Shown here piece by piece: positions 1 to 7,178 of a stretch of 15,172 nt of DNA. Source of the DNA: an uncultured Prevotella sp. GTDB taxonomy: Bacteria; Bacteroidota; Bacteroidia; Bacteroidales; Bacteroidaceae. The DNA is taken from contig USHW01000052.1 in NCBI GenBank assembly GCA_900554545.1, positions 1 to 15,172 on the forward strand, read 5' to 3'. Both the position numbers and the translations under genes were made by a program. Position 1 is the stretch's first letter; each line of letters starts with the position of its first letter. The notes under the pieces were generated by a model. The model worked only from the letters and a program-made list of their open reading frames with translations. It was not told where the DNA came from and made no database searches.

Positions 1-105
1 AAATTTGCATCAGTCATGGGAATGGATGTTTTTATGTAACTTATTGATTATCAGCCATAAAGATACTAAAAATATTTCATTTCCACAACTTTTTCAATCG
101 TTTTC

Positions 106-146
106 TTATACCGAACTCACGTAAGATTATTATACCGAACTCACGT
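106..146. repeat. Tandem pair of IS-end-like direct repeats
   Basis: Two copies of a 17-base sequence (TTATACCGAACTCACGT; starting at about 106 and 130) occur with a 24-base period. Each contains the 11-mer CGAACTCACGT, which is also the outer part of the right inverted repeat of the IS982 element at 1510-1529. Because the period is 24, the repeat is in frame with the downstream small membrane protein and would add residues LYRTHV twice upstream of its proposed GTG start. They may be remnants of related insertion-sequence ends; this is an inference from sequence likeness only. Confidence 0.55.
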
Positions 147-441
147 GTTATTAATCTGTACTGTACTTATTCCATTTCTTACATTTTGGTTGCTTGATGC
201 ATTCTTTTTACATACAGAGAGAAAATATCGTAAAATGTACGCTTGGATTCTTCAAGAGCGCAAGAAAGGTAATAATGAATATCAATATGACCTAAACCCA
301 GCAAGATTTAATGAGGAAATCGGTTGTATGGCACATTCGTTCTTTTCTAAAACCCTTTTATTGTTTTATGGAATTCCTACTATAGTAATCGTATTTCTTA
401 TCATTCGTCTGATTTGTCAATATATTCATTCTATGACTTAG
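145..441 (+). CDS. Small two-helix membrane protein, possibly 5'-truncated
   Basis: A 98-residue product starting at GTG (145) inside the second IS-end-like repeat. The reading frame stays open upstream to about position 70, so the true start is uncertain. Residues ~1-20 (LLICTVLIPFLTFWLLDAFF) form one hydrophobic helix, residues ~72-90 (LLLFYGIPTIVIVFLIIRL) a second, and between them is a charged cytoplasmic-looking segment containing HTERKYRKMY. The pattern of a helix ending in FWLLDAFFL followed by an ER.(Y/F)RK motif resembles a widespread family of uncharacterised small membrane proteins; I do not know its function. Base composition is much more AT-rich than the genes to its right, so it may lie on acquired or rearranged DNA. 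A second frame just after the stop (about 429-500) encodes an acidic tail ending in NESDFIR, so a frameshift is possible. Confidence 0.55.
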   Translation: MLLICTVLIPFLTFWLLDAFFLHTERKYRKMYAWILQERKKGNNEYQYDLNPARFNEEIGCMAHSFFSKTLLLFYGIPTIVIVFLIIRLICQYIHSMT

Positions 442-497
442 ACGAATCATTAAATAAGGAATACGAAGAATCCTTTAACGAATCTGACTTTATAAGA

Positions 498-517
498 TAA
501 CGTGAGTTCGACGAATT
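498..517 (+). repeat. IS982 left terminal inverted repeat
   Basis: TAACGTGAGTTCGACGAATT is the exact reverse complement of 1510-1529. The match stops at both edges: 497 (A) against 1530 (A), and 518 (G) against 1509 (G). Confidence 0.9.
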
Positions 518-522
518 GTAAG

Positions 523-593
523 TGTTTGTAAATTTGGTGATTAGCGAAAATTGTTGTAACTTTATAGTGCTGAATTACAAAGAATTACAAACA
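523..593 (+). promoter_or_regulatory. Inverted repeat bracketing the IS982 transposase promoter
   Basis: TGTTTGTAA (523-531) is exactly complementary to TTACAAACA (585-593). The left arm lies upstream of the promoter (533-564) and the right arm ends 9 bases before the ATG at 603, in the ribosome-binding region. Only transcripts entering from outside would carry both arms, so a hairpin could block translation of read-through RNA, as known for IS10 and IS50. The right arm also overlaps a tandem repeat GAATTACAAA (572-581, 582-591). Confidence 0.4.
533..564 (+). promoter_or_regulatory. Bacteroidetes-type promoter of IS982 transposase
   Basis: TTTG at 533-536, a 20-base spacer, then TAACTTTA at 557-564, which matches the Bacteroidetes -7 consensus TAnnTTTG at 7 of 8 positions. 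Transcription would start near 570, upstream of the ATG at 603 but downstream of an in-frame GTG at 522. This favours 603 as the transposase start. Confidence 0.55.
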
Positions 594-602
594 ATAATCG
601 CT

Positions 603-1510
603 ATGATCACCGAAAGCAAAGTTATAGAATTATTTTGTATGGCAGATGATTTTTGCAAGTTTTTTGATGCAATGATGTCAAAATATACGCTAAAACCTGT
701 CATGAAACGCTCATATCACCGTGCCTCAACAATGTCAAAGGCAGAAATCATGCTCATAATGATACTTTTCCATGACTCGGGCTACCGTTGTCTGAAACAT
801 TTCTATGTGGAAAAGGTCTGCCGGCATATGCGCCATCTCTTTCCAAAAGTCGTCTCCTATAACCGTTTTGTAGAATTGGAAAAAGAAGTGGCCATCCCAT
901 TGGCCCTGTTCATCAAGAAGGTGCTTTTAGGCAAATGCACAGGTATCAGCTTCGTTGACTCCACTCCTTTACGGGTATGCAGGAACCAGAGAATCCATAT
1001 CCATAAGACGTTCAAAGGAATAGCACAAAGAGGTAAATGTTCCATGGGCTGGTTCTTCGGCTTCAAGTTACATCTCATATGCAACGAACGCGGAGAGCTC
1101 CTGAATTTCATGATTACTCCGGGTGATGTGGATGACCGTAAACCCCTTGAATACAAAGCCTTTGTGGAATTTATCTATGGAAAGCTTGTCGGCGATAAGG
1201 GATACATCGGCAGGAATCTTTTTGAGAGACTGTTCGTCGACGGCATACAAAACTTATAACCAGGTTGAAAAGCAACATGAAAGGAGCCTTGATGTCACTC
1301 TCAGACAAACTGCTACTCAGAAAACGGGCCATTATCGAGACTGTCAATGACGAACTTAAGAATATAGCACAGGTGGAACATTCAAGACACAGGAGTTTTG
1401 ATAATTTTATCGTCAATCTATTGGGTGCAATTGCTGCATATTGTTGCTTTCCGAAAAAGCCGTGTATCAATGTTACAAGAACTATTGACACACAGCTCGC
1501 TTTGTTTTGA
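603..1510 (+). pseudogene. IS982-family transposase, frameshifted
   Basis: This DDE transposase would mobilise the element. Translation from ATG 603 (MITESKVIELFCMADDF) gives about 216 residues and then hits TAA at 1257-1259. The family sequence continues in the -1 frame from about 1250 (KLITRLKSNMKGAL) to the stop at 1508-1510 (TQLALF). The joined product is about 300 residues, the usual IS982 length. The catalytic acidic residues are visible: D in FVDSTPL and D in GDKGYIG before the break, and E in IETVNDELKN after it, so the upstream fragment alone lacks the last one. Restoring one A in the CAAAAC run near 1249-1253 rejoins the frames, giving IQKLITRLK. No convincing slippery heptamer is present, so decay or an indel error is more likely than programmed frameshifting. 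An in-frame GTG at 522 is upstream of the promoter and was not chosen. Confidence 0.85.
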
Positions 1511-1529
1511 ATTCGTCGAACTCACGTTA
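1510..1529 (-). repeat. IS982 right terminal inverted repeat
   Basis: AATTCGTCGAACTCACGTTA is the exact reverse complement of 498-517. The transposase stop codon (TGA, 1508-1510) overlaps its inner edge, and the sdaA reading frame resumes at its outer edge. Confidence 0.9.
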
Positions 1530-2713
1530 AAATAGGTAAAGGCCCGTCGAGCAGCCATACAATGGGACCGCAGAAGGCGGCGAAGATGTTTCTTGAGCGC
1601 AACGGTTCGGCGGCGGCCTTCGAAGTGACGCTGTACGGCAGCCTGGCGGCTACCGGCAAGGGGCACATGACCGACGTTGCCATCAACGAAGTGCTTGCCC
1701 CCACGGCACCGGTGACAATCAGCTGGCAGCCCGGTGTATTCCTGCCGTTCCATCCCAACGGGATGAAGTTCGCCGCAATTGACGGCAACCACAACGTAAC
1801 CGACGAGTGGACGGTGTACAGCATCGGCGGAGGCGCGTTGTCGGAAGGCCGCGGCAACGGCGACATATTCGACACCGAAGAAGTGTACAACATGAACTCG
1901 CTGACCGAAATAATGCAGTGGTGCGAAGAAACGGGGCGGAGCTACTGGGAATATGTGGACATGTGCGAAGACGCATCGATATGGGACTACCTCATGGAGG
2001 TATGGCATACGATGCAGGACGCCGTCGAGCGCGGCATAAGCCACGAGGGACGGCTGCCCGGGCCGCTCAACCTTGCACGCAAAGCGCCTACGTATTACGT
2101 CAAGGCTTCAGGCTACAAGCAGTCGTTGCAGACACGCGGCCTTGTATATGCCTACGCCCTTGCCGTCAGCGAAGAGAACGCATCGGGCGGAACAATCGTA
2201 ACCGCGCCGACATGCGGAGCGTGCGGCGTGTTGCCCGCGGTGCTCTACCACCTGTCACGCGGACACCAGTTCAACGACTCACGCATACTGCACGCCATAG
2301 CCACTGCCGGCCTGATAGGCAACATAGTGAAGCAGAACGCATCCATCTCGGGAGCCGACGTGGGATGCCAGGGCGAAGTGGGAGTGGCCTGCGCGATGGC
2401 TTCCGCAGCGGCGTGCCAGCTGTTCGGAGGCAGCCCTTCGCAAATAGAGTATGCCGCCGAGATGGGGCTTGAACACCATCTCGGCATGACATGCGACCCC
2501 GTATGCGGCCTCGTACAAATACCTTGCATAGAACGCAACGCCTTCGCGGCCACGCGCGCACTCAACGCCAACCTGTACTCGGCCTTCTCGGACGGCACTC
2601 ACCGCGTGCCGTTCGACAAAGTCGTAAACGTGATGAAACAGACAGGACACGACATCCCGTCGCTGTACAAGGAGACAAGCGAGGGCGGGCTGGCCAAAAT
2701 CCTCGGCACATGA
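1529..2713 (+). pseudogene. sdaA: L-serine ammonia-lyase (serine dehydratase), 5' end lost to IS982
   Basis: This enzyme converts L-serine to pyruvate and ammonia in the cytoplasm using a 4Fe-4S cluster. Family sequence begins at KIGKGPSSSHTMGP (1529 on) and runs to the usual end, TSEGGLAKILGT. Numbered from the ATG at 1562 (383 residues), the cysteines expected to hold the cluster are C218 (TAPTCGACG), C311 (TCDPVC) and C322 (QIPC), and LYGSLAATGKGH is also conserved. The family's usual length is about 400. Roughly the first eight residues and the start codon are missing, replaced by the IS982 end. No ATG, GTG or TTG lies in frame between the TGA at 1508-1510 and 1562, and starting at 1562 would drop the conserved SSSHT segment. 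The gene is therefore probably inactive in this configuration unless an unusual start is used. It converges on the M16 peptidase gene with 45 bases between. Confidence 0.88.
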
Positions 2714-2738
2714 CACCGCAAGACGCAGTGTAACGGGT

Positions 2739-2767
2739 GACGAGAAACGGCCTTGCCGTTACTCGTC
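2739..2767. terminator. Bidirectional hairpin terminator between sdaA and the M16 gene
   Basis: GACGAG (2739-2744) pairs with CTCGTC (2762-2767), then an A:A mismatch, then AACGG (2746-2750) pairs with CCGTT (2756-2760) around the loop CCTTG. This is 11 pairs in all. It sits between convergent genes and overlaps the last codons and stop (2759-2761) of the M16 peptidase. No clear T-tract follows on either strand, so termination may be inefficient or of another kind. Confidence 0.6.
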
Positions 2768-5593
2768 GGCCGTAGCAGGTGTCATTACAAGCTCGAACTT
2801 GTTGCCTTTGAGTATGACATTCTTCACAAAGTCTCTTATGTCGTCACTCGTAACTGCCTCGCAGTCTTCGATATACCCGTTATAGAAGTCTGCACCGAAC
2901 TTGTGGTACAGCTTCAACACGCTTGCCCAGTAGGCATTGTCGTTCAGGCCGTCGCGAGCGTTCTTCACGATGTATTTCTTTACCTTGTCAAGCTCTCCGG
3001 CCGGCACTCCGTTTTGAGCGACCTCTTCAAGGCGCGTATTGATTATGTCCAAACATTCACGCTCGTGCCCCGGCTGTATCGGACAGTTTACCGGCATGTT
3101 GAAATGTGGCTTGTCGCCGCCGTTTATCTCCGCCACCACGGAGCAATGCCCCCTTATGGAGTAAGCCCAGCCTTTCTCCTCGCGGATTTCACGGCGGTAG
3201 ATGTTTGACATTATGCTGCCGAGGAAATTTGCGAGTATTACATTCTTTGGAGAATATTCCACCTCGCCACTGCGGTAGACGTAGACGATGCTCTGCGGCG
3301 TTTCCATAGCCCTGCTGAACTCGGTATGCGACGGCACGCTTGCAAGATGATAGCCCACGTCTTTTGCTTCCTCTTTACGGTTGAGCGACGGCAGGGAGGC
3401 TATGTAAAGCTCTACGAGCGGCCGGAGCACGGCCTCGTCAAAGTTTCCGGTGATGTAGAATGCAAAATCAGACGCGTCGGCGAAGCGGTCGCGGTAAATA
3501 CCTATCACGTCGTCATAGCTTACGTCTGAAAGTTCGGCTGCGGTAATCTTGGCCGCGAGCGGATGATGCGAATAGACATAACGGAAAATGGAGTCAGCCA
3601 TTTCATAACGCGGATTACTGTTCTGGTTTTCTATTCTTGTCCGTGCAGACGATATGAGATTGTCAAAAGCGTTGTCGTCACGGCTTATCGATGTCATCTT
3701 GAGGTTTATCAGCTGCATGGCCGTCACCAAATCGTCAGGCGAAGCCTTTGCGCTAAGCCGCTCCTCGGTAAGCTCTATTCCTGTTGTTACATTGACATTC
3801 GTGCCAACAAGCAGCTTTTTAAGCTCGTCCTTGGTGTAATTTCCCCATGCGCTTTCTGATATGACCTCGTTCAACATCCTAAGCGTAGACACTTTTTCGG
3901 GAGAATAGTTGATTGAATATCCGCCCGGACTTGTTGCGCTTATGCGTATTTCGTTGGGCTTTACGTCGGAATGACGCAGATATACCTTTACGCCATTGCT
4001 CAACGTCCAGACCTTCGCGCCAAACTGGTCGAGCGCCTGTTCAGCGACAATAACACCGGCCTCCGGTGTCTCCACGAGAACCGAGCCATGCACGGCATTG
4101 TCCACATATGGGCCGGCATCAGTGTTTCTTCCCTCGCGAAATGCAGTTATCAGCCCCTCTTCGGTCGGCAACCGTTCATCGCTTGCAGCCCTGCAAAACG
4201 CTGTAATTACAACGTTGCGGTCAGTTGCGCTGACATTGTTGCGGACATAGCGGTTTGCGTCTTCCAAGCTTACGGACCGCTCCACCCGGTTTATTATGTC
4301 CATGTAATCCTCAATCGAAGGTATCGGCTCTCCGTCAAGATAATTACGGATGTACTCTTGCGAAAACTCATAGTTTGAACGGCGGTCTCGGTTTGCATAA
4401 TAGTCGTCTATCAAGGCGCGCACTTTCTTTGCGGCACGCTCATACTCGGTTTGCGTAAATCCGTATTTTATCAGTCGTGCAATCTCCCTTGACAACACTC
4501 GCGCCGTGCCGCAAGTGCTGTCTTTCTTAGCCATAGCGCGGACGGCAAAGGCTTCCTTTGTCTTCGCTATCAAGAAACTTTCATCATGTACCGCAGCAGA
4601 AGTGAACGGCGCATCCTTGGCGCGTGACAAATCGCCAAGACGTTCGTTGAGCATTATCTTCACGACTGACTTCACGTAATCATTGTAGAAGAACGCCTCG
4701 GTCGGCACTTCGCTTTCATCGAGCCCGTCGTGCTTGAAATATATCGTAAGCATACGTCCGCTTTGCTCGGGGTCACTCTCGACAGCGCAGATAATCTGCT
4801 CGTTGTCAGGAACTTCATACTCCACAATCTTTCCTGCCGTCTTAGGCGTCCTGATGCCGGAGAACAATTTTTTTATCTGCTCTTCGGTATGGTCGATGTC
4901 TATGTTGCCAACAACTACTATCGCCTGGTTTTCCGGGTTATACCATTTCCTGTAATAGTCACGCAGCTCGTCATAAGCAAAACTGTCGATAACACTCATC
5001 AGCCCTATCGGCATTCGCGAACCATAACGGCTACCCGAGAATATTTTGGGCGCACAACGTTCGAGCATACGGTAATTGGCCCCACTCCTCATCCGCCATT
5101 CACTTTTAATCACGCCGCGCTCGTCATCGATGTCTTCGTCTGTCAGCAACAGGCTGTTGCTCCAATCATGCAAAATGAGAAGGCAAGAGTCAAGAGCTGC
5201 CTGGTTGTCAGTAGGTACGTTGCATATCCTGTAAACCGTCTCGTCGGTCGATGTATATGCATTCAAGTCAGCTCCGAACTTGACACCTAACGACTCGGCA
5301 TACGATATGACACTGTTGCCAGGAAAGTTCGTAGTCCCGTTGAAGCAAAGGTGTTCAAGGAAATGGGCAAGTCCGCGCTGGTTCTCCTCTTCATTTATAG
5401 AGCCTACGCGCTGTGCAATGTAAAAGTCGGCACGGTCTTCCGGCCAGTTGTTGTACCTGATGTAATAGGTAAGGCCGTTCTTCAGCTTACCAATCCTTAC
5501 GTTCTCGTCAGTCGATACATTCTGTGCTTGCGCGGCGAATGCGGCAAGCAACAGCGATGCCGACAGTAAAAATCTCGACAATCTAATCTTCAT
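2759..5593 (-). CDS. Secreted M16 family (pitrilysin/PqqL-like) zinc metallopeptidase
   Basis: A 944-residue exported peptidase. It begins with a signal peptide (MKIRLSRFLLSASLLLAAFA, likely cut after AQA-Q near residue 24). The inverted zinc motif HFLEH is at residues 77-81 (H77, E80, H81), followed at the expected distance by E158 in DDERGVIKSEW, the third ligand. The active N-terminal M16 domain (~32-240) is followed by M16 C-type domains; a second, inactive half spans roughly 500-930. The length matches full-size two-half periplasmic M16 enzymes such as PqqL and FusC. M16 enzymes enclose and cut unfolded or small polypeptides. It is the last gene of the operon starting at 11061, 34 bases after the DUF6850 gene, with an A-rich leader and no separate promoter that I can see. 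This context suggests it processes cargo brought in by the TonB receptor (inference). Family assignment is firm; substrate unknown. Confidence 0.95.
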   Translation of the reverse strand: MKIRLSRFLLSASLLLAAFAAQAQNVSTDENVRIGKLKNGLTYYIRYNNWPEDRADFYIAQRVGSINEEENQRGLAHFLEHLCFNGTTNFPGNSVISYAESLGVKFGADLNAYTSTDETVYRICNVPTDNQAALDSCLLILHDWSNSLLLTDEDIDDERGVIKSEWRMRSGANYRMLERCAPKIFSGSRYGSRMPIGLMSVIDSFAYDELRDYYRKWYNPENQAIVVVGNIDIDHTEEQIKKLFSGIRTPKTAGKIVEYEVPDNEQIICAVESDPEQSGRMLTIYFKHDGLDESEVPTEAFFYNDYVKSVVKIMLNERLGDLSRAKDAPFTSAAVHDESFLIAKTKEAFAVRAMAKKDSTCGTARVLSREIARLIKYGFTQTEYERAAKKVRALIDDYYANRDRRSNYEFSQEYIRNYLDGEPIPSIEDYMDIINRVERSVSLEDANRYVRNNVSATDRNVVITAFCRAASDERLPTEEGLITAFREGRNTDAGPYVDNAVHGSVLVETPEAGVIVAEQALDQFGAKVWTLSNGVKVYLRHSDVKPNEIRISATSPGGYSINYSPEKVSTLRMLNEVISESAWGNYTKDELKKLLVGTNVNVTTGIELTEERLSAKASPDDLVTAMQLINLKMTSISRDDNAFDNLISSARTRIENQNSNPRYEMADSIFRYVYSHHPLAAKITAAELSDVSYDDVIGIYRDRFADASDFAFYITGNFDEAVLRPLVELYIASLPSLNRKEEAKDVGYHLASVPSHTEFSRAMETPQSIVYVYRSGEVEYSPKNVILANFLGSIMSNIYRREIREEKGWAYSIRGHCSVVAEINGGDKPHFNMPVNCPIQPGHERECLDIINTRLEEVAQNGVPAGELDKVKKYIVKNARDGLNDNAYWASVLKLYHKFGADFYNGYIEDCEAVTSDDIRDFVKNVILKGNKFELVMTPATADE

Positions 5594-5627
5594 GTTACTT
5601 TTCTTTATGTTTTTTGTTTTACTTATA

Positions 5628-7178
5628 TCAGAATATTAATGCCGCGCTAACGCTCACTTTATTGCCGAATGTCGAGCGCACATAGCTGCACCGCTCATAG
5701 TCTGCGGAAAAACGAAGCGTGTTGCGGCGGTTGAGCGCGTATGCTGCTGATGCCGACACAGAATAAGAGCGTTGCGTTGACGATGCATACACAAAGTCTG
5801 ATTCAAGTGCTTCCATCAATAGGGGCAGTCCCGATTCATAATCGTTCAGCCCAAGATTTGATTTCACTGGAGAATAAAGGCTCCATCCAAAACCCATGTT
5901 CCCATACCAGCGTGAAGAAAGCCTGCCACGTGCTGTAAGCGTATGGCTTGTCGTAATATGGTCAACCAACCATTCGCGTCCCGGGTCAGCATACACCTGA
6001 CATCTATGTGAATATGCGAACAACGGCTTGTATGAGACCTTCAATCTGCCCAACTGCACCTCATAAAGTCCTGAAACACAGGCTTTCCAATGATTGTCCG
6101 CATATAGCTCAAGTGTTCCTATCTGCGGATATGTTGAAGATGCCGGGTCGCCAAAGACATTCTCCTTTCCGTGCCTGCGGTACGCATTAAAGCCGCACGC
6201 TACCTGCCAAGCAGTACTTCCACTGCTTCTCCTAAATCCGGCAGCGGCATCAATGCTGTTGTGCCACAAGCTGCTCATTGGCAGTTTGTTCATGTCGCTG
6301 AGTATTGTCTCCAAAGTAAAGCGTGCAACCTTCACTGATGCGAATAGTCCGTTACGGTCTTCACTTACAATATCTATGCTGCCGCCAAACCTATTTCCCT
6401 TGTAATGGGTGTTCATTCCGTTGCCACGGAAGCGCACATAGTCAGAACCAAGTCCTGTAAGATGATATATTGGCGTTTGTCCAAGCTCGCTCATGAAATC
6501 AATGTCGCTCGTCTGCTTGTAAGTCATGAAAGTACCGCTTACGGCAAGCACGTAATTGCCTATTACGCAACCAGCCCCTGCGGAAATGTCAAGTTTCCCC
6601 GTAATGTTACGGGGCCGCGGGTCTACATCACGATAATATTGTCCAGCCTGATAGCCAAGCTCTACGCCCCAGACAAAGTTCCCGATGCGTGAGGCAAGAC
6701 CTCCGGAGAAGCGGTATATCTCACGTTTCATGTCGCCGCCTATGGAGTCAGCCGTCAAATAAGGATATACGAGTTCCGCATCTGCCACCTCGTTCCATAC
6801 AGGAAAACGCACATGTCCATTGCTGTAACAGCCGTTTCCCCACAATGCAGAGTTCTTATATTTAATATATGTGGTTGCATCGAACAGCGCTTTATCGTCA
6901 CCATCACCGGCTTGGGTGCTTACAGCCTTGCTTTGCCGCATTATATCATAGCCGACGGCTACAGTTGTCAGACTGTTGACATACTTGAACTGCCTTAACG
7001 CCGGATTGGCATATACTGACACGTCCATTACGGACAAGTCTGCATCATGGCGCTCAATCTTGTCCAGCACATGAATGGAATCTGCGGATTGTGGGATTGC
7101 AGCGATTGCAACACATGGAAGCACCATGCCTGTCGCCACAACCAACAAACCTTGTATGTATCTGACAGTTGTTTTCAT
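5628..7178 (-). CDS. DUF6850-type outer-membrane beta-barrel protein
   Basis: 516 residues with a signal peptide (MKTTVRYIQGLLVVATGMVL, cleavage near AIA/A, residue 26). The rest is a succession of amphipathic strands with alternating aromatic/hydrophobic residues and Gly/Asn turns (for example YVLAVSGTFMTYKQ, FVWGVELGYQAGQYY), ending in SVSAALIF. A terminal phenylalanine is the usual signature for outer-membrane barrel insertion. I recognise it as the DUF6850 family of Bacteroidetes barrels, for which no function is established. It lacks a plug and a TonB box, so it is not itself a TonB receptor. The ATG at 7178 directly abuts the TAA of the DUF4876 gene (zero spacing), so the two are surely co-transcribed and probably translationally coupled. 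A role as accessory pore or surface partner of the receptor is inference. Confidence 0.85.
   Translation of the reverse strand: MKTTVRYIQGLLVVATGMVLPCVAIAAIPQSADSIHVLDKIERHDADLSVMDVSVYANPALRQFKYVNSLTTVAVGYDIMRQSKAVSTQAGDGDDKALFDATTYIKYKNSALWGNGCYSNGHVRFPVWNEVADAELVYPYLTADSIGGDMKREIYRFSGGLASRIGNFVWGVELGYQAGQYYRDVDPRPRNITGKLDISAGAGCVIGNYVLAVSGTFMTYKQTSDIDFMSELGQTPIYHLTGLGSDYVRFRGNGMNTHYKGNRFGGSIDIVSEDRNGLFASVKVARFTLETILSDMNKLPMSSLWHNSIDAAAGFRRSSGSTAWQVACGFNAYRRHGKENVFGDPASSTYPQIGTLELYADNHWKACVSGLYEVQLGRLKVSYKPLFAYSHRCQVYADPGREWLVDHITTSHTLTARGRLSSRWYGNMGFGWSLYSPVKSNLGLNDYESGLPLLMEALESDFVYASSTQRSYSVSASAAYALNRRNTLRFSADYERCSYVRSTFGNKVSVSAALIF

Larger units (their letters stand above)
498..1529 (+). 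mobile_element. IS982-family insertion sequence
   Basis: The element is about 1.03 kb, bounded by perfect 20-base inverted repeats (498-517 and 1510-1529), and contains one IS982-type transposase gene that is frameshifted. It abuts the 5' part of sdaA on the right and AT-rich unrelated DNA on the left. If the ends are trimmed to ACGTGAG, the flanks read TAAGATA (493-499) and TAAAATA (1528-1534), a 6/7 match that could be a decayed target duplication. The left flank does not read as the missing start of sdaA, however, so a rearrangement is also possible. Confidence 0.88.

Noticed and set aside
603..1510. Programmed ribosomal frameshift in the IS982 transposase
   Set aside because: IS982 transposases are normally single-frame, and the site ATA CAA AAC TTA is not a good slippery heptamer, so an indel is the simpler reading.
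1807..2472. Plus-strand open frame in another frame within sdaA
   Set aside because: Arginine-rich, low-complexity translation typical of an out-of-frame reading of GC-rich coding DNA; the sdaA frame carries all conserved motifs.
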